Positions 28,971-36,011 of a DNA stretch of 64,000 nt are shown one piece after another (the first letter of the stretch is position 1; every line of letters begins with the position of its first letter). The DNA lies in NCBI RefSeq assembly GCF_013523055.1, contig NZ_JAAMQM010000005.1, positions 124,001 to 188,000 of the forward strand, in the 5' to 3' direction. The notes under the pieces were generated by a model. The model was not told where the DNA came from, did not search any database, and saw nothing but the letters and a program-made list of their open reading frames with translations. The position numbers were made by a program, and so were the translations under genes. This stretch comes from Pseudomonas capeferrum. GTDB taxonomy: Bacteria; Pseudomonadota; Gammaproteobacteria; Pseudomonadales; Pseudomonadaceae.

Positions 28971-29984
28971 ATGCCCATCTCGCATGAAACCTCGATTGAT
29001 CCCAAGCATGAGAGCCCCGTCGCTCGCCCGTGCACACGGCAGCCGTCCAATGCTAAACATTTTTACCAGAACAAGTTACTGTATGCTGTAATAAAAGACT
29101 TGGCGCCGTATTGTATTTTTCGGCATGAATCTGAAGTGCTGGCGCAATGCCGCGTTCGGGATGGCGTAGTTGATACGAGTTTGCTTGCTCATGATCGAAT
29201 GCTGTCTGTGCTGAATATATATGATGCTGCCTTTATTAAGCTGTCATATACGCCGTATGGCTACAGCGCATCCGCTGATAGCATGCACAGTCTGTTGGGG
29301 TTCAATGGGCAGTCGCTGGATGAAATAACTGGCTGTCAACTGCTCGGTCATGGCTATCGAGCTTTTAGCTCCGTGCTAATGCGATTTAAAAGTCCAGACG
29401 ATTGGAGTCCATTTGGGGAGGGAGGGCTGAACGCATATGCCTATTGTCTGGGGAATCCGATCAACTACAACGATCCGTCAGGGCACTATCCATTAGGTGG
29501 TACTTTCAAAAGATTGAGAAGCCTGTTTGGCAGCAGAAAAAATTCGAAGACCACCGAGCCCTCAGCGTTATTGAGCTCCAGGGTTCAATACAACCAAGAA
29601 AATGGACGACACTTCCTTGGCTTCCACGGAACCAGCAAGAGCGCTGAACGCGCTATCATGAGAAAAGGTGTTCGCAGCAAGAGCAAGGGTGATTCCTTCT
29701 TTATAACCAATACATTCGAGAATGCAAGCGAGTACGCAAATAAGCAAAAAGAAGGCGCTGTGCTCGCCGTCTATACCGGTAATTTTGAGTTGGCTCATGC
29801 CAGTTCCACGAGAGGCGTCGTCAAGCAATCGAACATTCCGCAGTTAAAGATACCCAGGGTCGTACATTCTTCGCTGAGATTCGAGCGTGTTGAAGTGGCA
29901 GACGTAACCTCAAACTTTAATAGGTTTATGGATGAGCAGCAAAGTATTGCCTTTTGGATAAATAATTTCCGCAAGGGTGTCTAG
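28971..29984 (+). CDS. Short orphan RHS-core protein with diphtheria-toxin/ExoA-like ADP-ribosyltransferase C-terminus
   Basis: A 337-residue protein with a strong RBS (AAGGAGC). The RHS end region reads LLGFNGQSLDEITGCQLLGH, then RFKSPDDWSPFGEGGLNAYA and INYNDPSGHYP (about residue 175). The remaining 160 residues hold FLGFHGTSKSAERAIMRKGV, then DSFFITNTFENASEYANKQK and GAVLAVYTGNFELA. This order (His-Gly-Thr, GVR, then FF/Y-aromatic strand and A..YA helix) closely recalls Pseudomonas exotoxin A and cholix catalytic domains. No secretion partner is adjacent and no clear immunity gene follows. Function as a toxin is inference. Base composition is AT-rich and foreign-looking. Confidence 0.7.
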   Translation: MPISHETSIDPKHESPVARPCTRQPSNAKHFYQNKLLYAVIKDLAPYCIFRHESEVLAQCRVRDGVVDTSLLAHDRMLSVLNIYDAAFIKLSYTPYGYSASADSMHSLLGFNGQSLDEITGCQLLGHGYRAFSSVLMRFKSPDDWSPFGEGGLNAYAYCLGNPINYNDPSGHYPLGGTFKRLRSLFGSRKNSKTTEPSALLSSRVQYNQENGRHFLGFHGTSKSAERAIMRKGVRSKSKGDSFFITNTFENASEYANKQKEGAVLAVYTGNFELAHASSTRGVVKQSNIPQLKIPRVVHSSLRFERVEVADVTSNFNRFMDEQQSIAFWINNFRKGV

Positions 29985-30477
29985 GGCGTTTCTCTTAATT
30001 AGGACCGCCGCGCCTAGCAGGCCTGCCTTGGAATAATTGGGGTGGCGATTTATTATCATCAGATCAGTGGCCAGCCGCCGAGATCTGCCGCTTTATACGT
30101 GCAGCTCTTTGGGCAAAGACTGTTTTTGGCTCCTGGTTGTGATGACGAGAGCTCGTCATTTCCCTTGAGATTGGAGTTCTTTCCTACACATTTTTACTGG
30201 TCATCTCTGGCCTCAAGAAATATCCTACGCACTCTGTCGACTCCCTTCTGATTGCCCTCGGAAACCAGTCCCACTAGGCTCCCTAGGTCACTGATATTTC
30301 AGTGATCGGGCGTGGAAACCAGGTGTTGCATGCAGGATTTGTCGTTTGGCGGCTGTACGCGAGAGGCTTTGTGCCTGCCGGGTTTTCCTGACTGCACCCG
30401 GTTTTCCACCCCGCGTACAGCTGCCACCCTTCGTGTGGAAACGAAGGAGCGCAACGTCAGCGCAATCAGGAGATCCC
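29985..30477. other. Gene-poor stretch after the RHS-ART gene, ending in a structured leader
   Basis: Nearly 500 bp. The first 300 bp are AT-rich. They contain only a weak 69-codon reading (30042-30251, GTG start, no RBS) that I do not call, although its position directly after a toxin-like gene is where an immunity gene would be expected. The last 165 bp form the leader described separately. Confidence 0.5.
30312..30477 (+). ncRNA. Putative structured 5' leader upstream of a small hypothetical gene
   Basis: Two pairings stand out. GGCGGCTGTACGCG (30348-30361) pairs with CGCGTACAGCTGCC (30412-30425) at 13 of 14 positions. CCTTCGT (30428-30434) pairs with ACGAAGG (30441-30447) around a GTGGAA loop. 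Inside the long stem are near-direct repeats of CCGGGTTTTCC. The second hairpin lies about 30 bases before the start codon of the next gene. This looks like a folded leader or small RNA, but it could be a simple DNA palindrome. Confidence 0.45.
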
Positions 30478-30768
30478 ATGAAAGAAATCGTCCCCGACCC
30501 ACCCCTCGCATTCGATTCACCTGCCGGCAAGACCCTGGCCCGAGCCATCTACGACGGCACCGTCCCCTTCGAAAGCACCCTCAGAAACCTCTGTCACTAC
30601 CTGCGTTTCGCCTACAACGATGGCCACCGCGCTTTCGATGCCACCGACGATGAAGACGTCCTTGACCTTCTGGCCACCAGCCTTCAGGCCCTGCCGCTCG
30701 CCTGGGGACAGGCCGATGCATTGGCGGACGCTCTGGAGCCCGCCACCTGGAAGACAGCGCGAGACTGA
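30478..30768 (+). CDS. Small hypothetical protein beginning MKEIVPDPP
   Basis: A 96-residue acidic protein without signal peptide or membrane segment, preceded by AGGAG. Its N-terminus MKEIVPDPPLAFDSPAGKTL recalls a family of short Pseudomonas proteins (DUF3077/DUF6124-like), often present in several genomic copies. That likeness is from memory. The mid part (LRNLCHYLRFAYNDGHRAFD) looks helical. No function can be assigned. The folded leader upstream is its most distinctive feature. Confidence 0.6.
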   Translation: MKEIVPDPPLAFDSPAGKTLARAIYDGTVPFESTLRNLCHYLRFAYNDGHRAFDATDDEDVLDLLATSLQALPLAWGQADALADALEPATWKTARD

Positions 30769-30924
30769 GCCGAGGTGTTCCGGGCCTGGCATCTCCGACC
30801 GCCCATCCATGGGTAGCTCGACCGATGGACGGATGGCAACGGCGATGTCCATCCCGGAACATTCCCCCGCCTACCCAGTCCAACTTCTCGTTTCCCTGGC
30901 CGTCCGGCCGACGAGGTCTTACCG

Positions 30925-31503
30925 ATGAAAGCTCTTACCCTGGCAACCCTCATGACCCTGGCTGCGAGCCCGGCGTTCGCCTTCAATCTGAACGATGCGG
31001 CCAACGCCGTTTCCGCGATACAGAACCAGAATGGGCAGGGCGCGGCAGTGCAGGCGCCAGCGGCTTCGGCCAATCTGCTCAACACCCTGGGCAGCGAGCT
31101 CAAGGTCACTCCGGAACAGGCGGTGGGCGGGGCGGGCGCCATGCTGGGGCTGGCGCGAAACAACCTGAGCGATGCCGATTTTGAACAATTGACCAAGGCG
31201 GTACCGGGCCTGGACATGATCTCCGGCGCCAATGCCCTCGGCGGATTGAACGGTATCGGTGAACTGCTGGGAAAGCAGGGTAACAGCCAGTCGGCGCTGA
31301 GCAGCGTCCTGGGCAATGTCGAAGACCGCAATGACCTCAATAGCGCGTTCAGCGCGCTGGGCATGGATACGGGGATGATCGGGCAATTCGCCCCGCTGAT
31401 ACTGCAGTATCTGGGTCAGCAGGGCATCGGTGGCTCATTGCTGCAGAGCCTGGGAAGTCTTTGGGGAACGCCGGCAACCACGACCACTGTGCCATCGATA
31501 TGA
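30925..31503 (+). CDS. DUF2780 secreted protein
   Basis: A 192-residue product with a signal peptide (MKALTLATLMTLAASPAFAF, cleavage near residue 19). The mature part is rich in Gly, Ala, Leu and Asn (GNVEDRNDLNSAFSALGMDT; FAPLILQYLGQQGIGGSLLQ), typical of DUF2780. These proteins are thought to be periplasmic or secreted; their role is unknown. Short AT-poor spacing and a TACCGATGAAA start context are seen. Confidence 0.8.
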   Translation: MKALTLATLMTLAASPAFAFNLNDAANAVSAIQNQNGQGAAVQAPAASANLLNTLGSELKVTPEQAVGGAGAMLGLARNNLSDADFEQLTKAVPGLDMISGANALGGLNGIGELLGKQGNSQSALSSVLGNVEDRNDLNSAFSALGMDTGMIGQFAPLILQYLGQQGIGGSLLQSLGSLWGTPATTTTVPSI

Positions 31504-31511
31504 CGGCCAGA

Positions 31512-31792
31512 TTAGCGTTTGCGGGCCATTTCGTACGCTTTGCTTCGCTCTCTTTTACCTACGGAAACGACTACCACTACAACCCGGTCGTCCTCTACAC
31601 GATAAACAAGTCGATAACCTGAGGCCTTCAGCTTGATCTTGTAGTGGTCGTCCAGATCCCGCAGCGCGTCGCTTTGCACTCGGGGAGTTTCAAGACGATC
31701 TCGGAGCTTTTTCTTGATTTGTTCGCGAACCGTGTGGCCAGCTTCTCCCATTCCCTCGACGCAGCTGGATGGAACTCGAGTTTATAGGTCAT
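31512..31792 (-). pseudogene. RelE/ParE-family toxin gene with a -1 frameshift
   Basis: Reading from the ATG at 31792 gives MTYKLEFHPAASREWEKL, the usual RelE N-terminus, then runs out of frame. The rest of the toxin (GHTVREQIKKKLRDRL...; YRLVYRVEDDRVVVVVVSVG) continues in another frame to 31512. Restoring one G in GCTGGCC near 31738-31742 would give an uninterrupted toxin of about 93 residues. The native toxin would be an mRNA interferase. As written it should be inactive, unless translation starts internally at the ATG at 31751, which would lack the first strand and helix. Confidence 0.8.
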
Positions 31793-32025
31793 CCAGATTT
31801 ACCGGCACACCCCCCAACTGATCGCGCCTTTGCGATCTCGACGAGCTCGAGGTCGTCCAGTCGCTCAATCATCGCTTCATAAAGCGCGGCAGGAACCATG
31901 TACCCTATTACGCGGTTGTGGTTAAGCACCGCAACCGGCATGCCGTCCGCGCTGGCAAGTACGCTAGAGGGGTTTTTCTTGAGTTCGGACACACTGACGA
32001 CGACATCCGCAAAAATACGTTGCAC
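31781..32025 (-). pseudogene. RelB/Phd-type antitoxin gene with a C-terminal -2 frameshift
   Basis: The GTG start at 32025 has GAGGAC upstream. The DNA-binding N-terminus is intact (VVVSVSELKKNPSSVLASAD; VAVLNHNRVIGYMVPAALYE). After IAKAR the frame shifts and ends at 31789. With two more bases in the GCGCGATC tract near 31829 the frame would read DQLGGVPVNLDDL and stop at 31781, overlapping the toxin ATG, the normal relBE layout. The toxin-binding tail is therefore lost. The frameshifted form could still bind its operator. Confidence 0.78.
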
Positions 32026-32039
32026 TATAAAGTCCTCAA

Positions 32040-32063
32040 TTAAGATCTATATTTTGGTCTTAA
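32040..32063. promoter_or_regulatory. Dyad upstream of the antitoxin gene, candidate autoregulatory operator
   Basis: TTAAGA at 32040-32045 and TCTTAA at 32058-32063 form an inverted repeat in an AT-rich stretch just upstream of the antitoxin start, where RelB-type proteins bind. Confidence 0.45.
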
Positions 32064-32122
32064 TTTGGAACTGACACAAGCAACGACTTAGGACGTCATC
32101 TGGCCCTTAAAGGCTTCGGAAC

Positions 32123-33010
32123 TCAGCGTGCTTCTTTGCGTAACACATCGATCCGCTCATCCTTTTCGTGCCACAGCTGGTTCACCCAGGTCTGTACGGT
32201 CTGACGAAACACAGGGTCGTTCTCGTAGTCACCGGCCCATAGCGCCGGTGCCAGCTCGCGCACCTGAATATCCACGATGACTCGCGAGATGCTGCCATTG
32301 AGCAGGGCCCAGAATCCGGGTGCCTTGTCGCCGGGATAGACGATGGTGACGTCGAGCAGGGCATCGAGCTGTTCGCCCATGGCCGCGAGCACGAAGGCCA
32401 CGCCGCCGGCCTTGGGTTTGAGCAGGTGGCGGAAGGGCGATTGCTGTGCGCGGCGCTTGGCCTCGGTAAATCGCGTGCCTTCCAGATAGTTGACCACGGT
32501 CACCGGCTGGCGCTTGTACAGCTCGCAGGCGGCCTTGGTGATCTCCAGGTCCTGGCCCTTGAGGTGTTGATTCTTCTCCAGGAAGGCCTTGCTGTAGCGC
32601 TTCATGAAGGGGTAATCCAGGCCCCACCAGGCCAGGCCCAGCAGCGGCACCCAGATCAGCTCTTTCTTGAGGAAGAACTTGAAGAAGGGCGTGCGACGGT
32701 TGAGGCTTTCGATCAGCGCAGGGATGTCGACCCAGGTCTGGTGGTTGCTCACCACCAGGTAGGAGGTGTCCTTGCGCAGGTTGCCCACGCCGCGGATATC
32801 CCACTGAGTGGGTATGCACAGGGCGAAGATCAGTTTGTCGATTTCGGCCCAGCTCTCGGCGATCCACATCACCGCCGCGGAGGCGCGGTCGCGGTATCTG
32901 CCAGGGAGCACCAGTTTGAGCAGGGCGAAGATCAACAGCGGGCCGATCATCACCAGGGTGTTGAGCAGCAGCAGGAAGGCCACGAAGATGCCGGTCAGCA
33001 GGCGACGCAT
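32123..33010 (-). CDS. PlsC-like acyltransferase (YihG type)
   Basis: A 295-residue membrane-associated protein. An N-terminal hydrophobic helix (LLTGIFVAFLLLLNTLVMIG) and a second (LLIFALLKLVLPG) are followed by the acyltransferase motif NHQTWVDIPAL (His-X4-Asp, about residue 78) and the substrate motif NYLEGTRFTEAKR. This is the LPLAT family that acylates lysophosphatidic acid or related lysolipids. E. coli YihG is the closest type I know. The start at 33010 (MRRLLTGIF) is favoured over 33046. No operon partner on the minus strand. Confidence 0.87.
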   Translation of the reverse strand: MRRLLTGIFVAFLLLLNTLVMIGPLLIFALLKLVLPGRYRDRASAAVMWIAESWAEIDKLIFALCIPTQWDIRGVGNLRKDTSYLVVSNHQTWVDIPALIESLNRRTPFFKFFLKKELIWVPLLGLAWWGLDYPFMKRYSKAFLEKNQHLKGQDLEITKAACELYKRQPVTVVNYLEGTRFTEAKRRAQQSPFRHLLKPKAGGVAFVLAAMGEQLDALLDVTIVYPGDKAPGFWALLNGSISRVIVDIQVRELAPALWAGDYENDPVFRQTVQTWVNQLWHEKDERIDVLRKEAR

Positions 33011-33189
33011 AAAACACTCTTGTTGTCGGAAATAAACAATTGGCAATGATAATGAGGGCTTGGTCCTACGCCAAACATGGATGGCCGAGTGGGCCGGTCA
33101 AATGTTTCATGTTATGTGGGACAGCGCTCGCGGCGAACCTATCCAGCCCCCGCAGTCTAACCACTGTCCCCATTTAAGGAAGCTATCTT

Positions 33190-33690
33190 GTGAAGCCACT
33201 GCTCGCCCTGCTGTCGTTGTTGGCCATGCCGGTCATGGCCGCTGACCCGACCCTCTATGGACGCTACGAATACATCGGCTTGCCGGAGATTGGCGAAACC
33301 TTCAAGGCGAAGATGGACACCGGCGCACTCACCGCCTCCCTGTCGGCCAAGGACATCGAGCGCTTTACCCGCGACGGGGAGGAGTGGGTGCGTTTCCGCC
33401 TCGCCACCCAGGGTGCCGGCGACAAGGTCTATGAGCACAAGGTGGCGCGCATCAGCAAGATCAAGAACCGCGCCGACGAGGACGACGACGGTGAAGGCGC
33501 CGAAATGGCCAAGCGCCCGGTGGTCGATCTGGAGCTGTGCCTGGGCGACGAGAAGCGTACTGTCGAGGTCAACCTCACCGACCGCAGCAGCTTCAATTAC
33601 CCGCTGCTGATTGGCGCCAAGGCGTTGCGCGAGTTCAAGGCCGCGGTGAACCCGGCCAAGCGCTACACCGCGGGCAAGCCAGGCTGCTGA
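33190..33690 (+). CDS. Periplasmic retropepsin-like protease of the RimK-linked/'ATP-dependent zinc protease' family
   Basis: A 166-residue protein with GTG start and signal peptide (MKPLLALLSLLAMPVMAAD). The active-site motif AKMDTGALTASLSA (Asp-Thr-Gly, about residues 41-45) identifies PF05618, proteins long annotated as zinc proteases but with an aspartic-protease (retropepsin) fold. An acidic loop (RADEDDDGEGAEMAKRPVVD) and DRSSFNYPLLIGAKAL follow. Homologues in Pseudomonas include RloA-type proteins. Substrate unknown. Confidence 0.82.
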   Translation: MKPLLALLSLLAMPVMAADPTLYGRYEYIGLPEIGETFKAKMDTGALTASLSAKDIERFTRDGEEWVRFRLATQGAGDKVYEHKVARISKIKNRADEDDDGEGAEMAKRPVVDLELCLGDEKRTVEVNLTDRSSFNYPLLIGAKALREFKAAVNPAKRYTAGKPGC

Positions 33691-33785
33691 CTCGATCGGC
33701 AGCAAGCTGCAAGAGCGAGCGATTCAGTGTGGTTTCACGCGATCCGCTTCCACGGGAAGCTTGCGCTTGAGGCTCGAAGCTCAGC

Positions 33786-34602
33786 ATGCCGCATATTCTT
33801 ATCGTCGAAGACGAAGCCGCCATTGCCGATACCCTGATCTACGCCCTGCAGGCCGATGGCCACAGCACCGAATGGGTGACCCTCGGTGGTGTAGCCCTGG
33901 AGCGACAGCGCCTGCGCCCGGCGGACCTGGTGATCCTCGACATTGGTCTGCCTGATATCAGCGGCTTCGAGACCTGCCGTCAACTACGCCGTTTCAGCGC
34001 TCACTGGCAGACCTCGTTTTTTTGCCACCAACCTGGAGGATGCCTTGAGACAGTGCGCCATTGACGGGCAGTGCGATGCGTTTCGCGGGCGGGCGTTTGG
34101 GGTCAGCTTCCTCGACCCGGTCGACCAGTACCTGAAAAGCGAGCGGGCCATCAAATATGCGTTGCTGTTCATCGCCCTGACGTTCGCCGGCTTCTTCCTC
34201 TTCGAAGTGCTGAAGAATCTCAGCGTGCACCCGGTGCAATACACCCAGGTGGGTGTGGCCTTGGCGTTTTTCTACCTGTTGTTGCTGTCGTTGTCGGAGC
34301 ACCTGGGCTTCGGCCTGGCTTATGGTCTGTCCGCGGCCGCGTGCGTGCTGCTGATCGGCTTCTCCCTCGGCCATGTGCTGCGCAATCCTGGGCGCGGCAT
34401 CGGCATCGGCATCGGCATCGGCATCGGCATCGGCATCGGCTTCGCCGCCGGGTTGTCGGTGCTCTACGCCATGCTCTATGGGCTGCTCAGCGCCGAGGAC
34501 TATGCCCTGCTGATGGGCTCGCTGTTGTGCTTCGGGCTGCTCGGGGTGTTCATGGTGCTGACTCGCCGGCTGGACTGGGCACGGGTGGGAAGGGGCCAAT
34601 AA
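33786..34602 (+). pseudogene. creB'-'creD deletion fusion lacking creC, with frameshift
   Basis: The 5' part encodes the receiver start of CreB (PHILIVEDEAAIADTLIYAL; LVILDIGLPDISGFETCRQL). It breaks off after about residue 74 and joins the late part of CreD (TSFFATNLEDALRQC; LKSERAIKYALLFIALTFAG; membrane helices to the end). The rest of creB, all of creC and most of creD are gone. At the junction a T7 run (34017-34023) puts CreD one base out of frame; T6 would give an in-frame fusion. CreB lacks its DNA-binding domain and CreD its N-terminus, so the CreBC response should be absent. CreBC-CreD normally senses envelope stress. Confidence 0.85.
34396..34437 (+). repeat. Hexanucleotide microsatellite (GGCATC)7 in the creD remnant
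   Basis: Seven perfect tandem GGCATC units encode seven Gly-Ile pairs within a CreD membrane segment (NPGR, then GI x7, then GFAAG). Because the unit is six bases long, copy-number change does not alter frame. Confidence 0.95.
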
Positions 34603-34661
34603 GGGAAGATTCGGGAAGCGGGCAGGTGGCTGGCGTGGCGGATAAGGTCGTTGTTCGTCGA

Positions 34662-34703
34662 ATCGCGGGCAGGCTTCTCTCCGTAGAGGGAGCCTGCCGC
34701 GAT
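34662..34703. terminator. Hairpin between creD remnant and GST gene, possible bidirectional terminator
   Basis: ATCGCGGGCAGGCTTCTCTC and its near-perfect inverse (AGCCTGCCGCGAT) form a long stem 10 bp beyond the GST stop, between convergent genes. No T run on either side. Confidence 0.5.
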
Positions 34704-34712
34704 CAGGGCCGA

Positions 34713-35336
34713 TCAGGCCATCGGCGCCGTCGCGGCCAGCGACGGCCGCTTGGATACCTCGGCGTACCAGGCGGCGAGCCCGGGCTGTCGCTCTCGCCAG
34801 CCGAACGCCGGCTGACGCAGATCGAGATAGCCCAGGGCGCAGGCCACGCCGATGGCGGCAATATCGAACACCGATGTCAGCTCGGCCAGGTGCTCTTGCT
34901 CGAGGTTGGCCAGCGACCGACGGATCTTCCCGGCTTGTGCCTCCAGCCAGCCGTCCCAGCGCTTGTCTTCGGGACGCAGGAAGCTTTCATAGCGACTCGA
35001 TACTGCGGAATCCATGATGGCATCGGCCTGCGAGGCCAGGGTCAGGCGGCGCCAGCGCGCGGAACCCTCGCGGGGGATCAGCGGATTGCCGACGTGCTGC
35101 TGGTCCAGGTACTCGCAGATCACCCGGCTGTCGTGGAGGACGGTACCGTCCTGCAGGCGCAGGGCCGGGATCTTGCCGATCGGGTTGTCCAGGTCGAGCT
35201 GGTCGTCGCCCGTGACCGGGCTGATATTGACGGCCTGCAAGGCCACCCGATCCTGCTGTCCTGTCTCGTGCAGCAACACCATGACCTTGCGCACGAAGGG
35301 TGACAGCGGCGAATGGAACAAGGTCATCGTCGTCAT
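34713..35336 (-). CDS. Glutathione S-transferase family protein
   Basis: A 207-residue protein. A thioredoxin-fold N-terminal domain ([20 protein letters not shown]) has the serine where catalysis is expected, plus [20 protein letters not shown] and [10 protein letters not shown] for glutathione binding. An all-helical C-terminal domain follows. It lies 9 bp downstream of msrA on the same strand, so the two likely form an oxidative-stress transcript. Substrate unknown. GAGGAC precedes the first ATG. Confidence 0.88.
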   Translation of the reverse strand: MTTMTLFHSPLSPFVRKVMVLLHETGQQDRVALQAVNISPVTGDDQLDLDNPIGKIPALRLQDGTVLHDSRVICEYLDQQHVGNPLIPREGSARWRRLTLASQADAIMDSAVSSRYESFLRPEDKRWDGWLEAQAGKIRRSLANLEQEHLAELTSVFDIAAIGVACALGYLDLRQPAFGWRERQPGLAAWYAEVSKRPSLAATAPMA

Positions 35337-35345
35337 GGCGCGTCC

Positions 35346-36011
35346 TCAGTTGCCTTGCAGGCTTGGTGGCATGCAGACACCGGTGCCGCCGATGCCACAG
35401 TAGCCTTCCGGGTTCTTGGCCAGGTACTGCTGGTGGTAAGCCTCGGCGAAGTAGACGGTCGGCGCCTGGTCGATCTCCGTAGTGATCTGGCCGAAGCCGG
35501 CCTTGTCGAGTTCCGCCTGGTAGGCCGCCTTGCTGGCCTCGGCCTGCTCCAGTTGTTCAGGGTTGGTGCAGTAGATCACCGAGCGGTACTGGGTGCCGAT
35601 ATCGTTGCCCTGGCGCATGCCCTGGGTCGGGTTGTGCAGCTCCCAGAACATGGTCAGCAACTCGTCGTAACTGAGCTTGTCCTTGTCGAATACCACCAGC
35701 ACCACTTCGGTGTGGCCGGTAAGGCCCGAGCAGACTTCTTCGTAGGTGGGGTTGGGTGTGAAACCACCGGCATAGCCGACCACTGTGCTGACTACGCCCT
35801 CGCGCTGCCAGAAGCGACGCTCGGCGCCCCAGAAGCAGCCGAGGCCGAAGATGGCGAAGTCGACGTTGTCGAAGAAGGGGCCGAGCAACGGCGTGTCTTC
35901 GAAGACGAAGTGCTTCTCAGGCAGGGTCATCGGCGTCTCGCGGCCAGGCAGGGCCTGTTCCGCGGTAGGCAGGACGTTTTTGTTCACCAGGATTTCCGAA
36001 CGCATCACCAT
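35346..36011 (-). CDS. msrA: Peptide methionine sulfoxide reductase A
   Basis: A 221-residue enzyme with the catalytic cysteine motif [14 protein letters not shown] (about residue 60), [17 protein letters not shown], and C-terminal resolving cysteines ([15 protein letters not shown]). It reduces methionine-S-sulfoxide in proteins and free methionine, using thioredoxin. The start at 36011 ([12 protein letters not shown]) is preceded by GAGGAA; an ATG at 36005 also exists. Its promoter lies against the REP array. Confidence 0.94.
   Translation of the reverse strand: MVMRSEILVNKNVLPTAEQALPGRETPMTLPEKHFVFEDTPLLGPFFDNVDFAIFGLGCFWGAERRFWQREGVVSTVVGYAGGFTPNPTYEEVCSGLTGHTEVVLVVFDKDKLSYDELLTMFWELHNPTQGMRQGNDIGTQYRSVIYCTNPEQLEQAEASKAAYQAELDKAGFGQITTEIDQAPTVYFAEAYHQQYLAKNPEGYCGIGGTGVCMPPSLQGN

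Noticed and set aside
28763-28987. 74-codon frame between the two RHS genes
   Set aside because: Lies in the divergent promoter region and overlaps the start of the next gene; no protein-like features.
30042-30251. 69-codon frame after the ART-like toxin as an immunity gene
   Set aside because: GTG start without RBS, no recognisable fold, and it may be chance in an AT-rich gap. Kept only as a question in the findings.
34017-34023. Programmed frameshift at the T7 run joining CreB' and CreD'
   Set aside because: Possible in principle, but the missing CreB output domain and creC indicate a deletion remnant. A homopolymer indel or decay is the simpler explanation.
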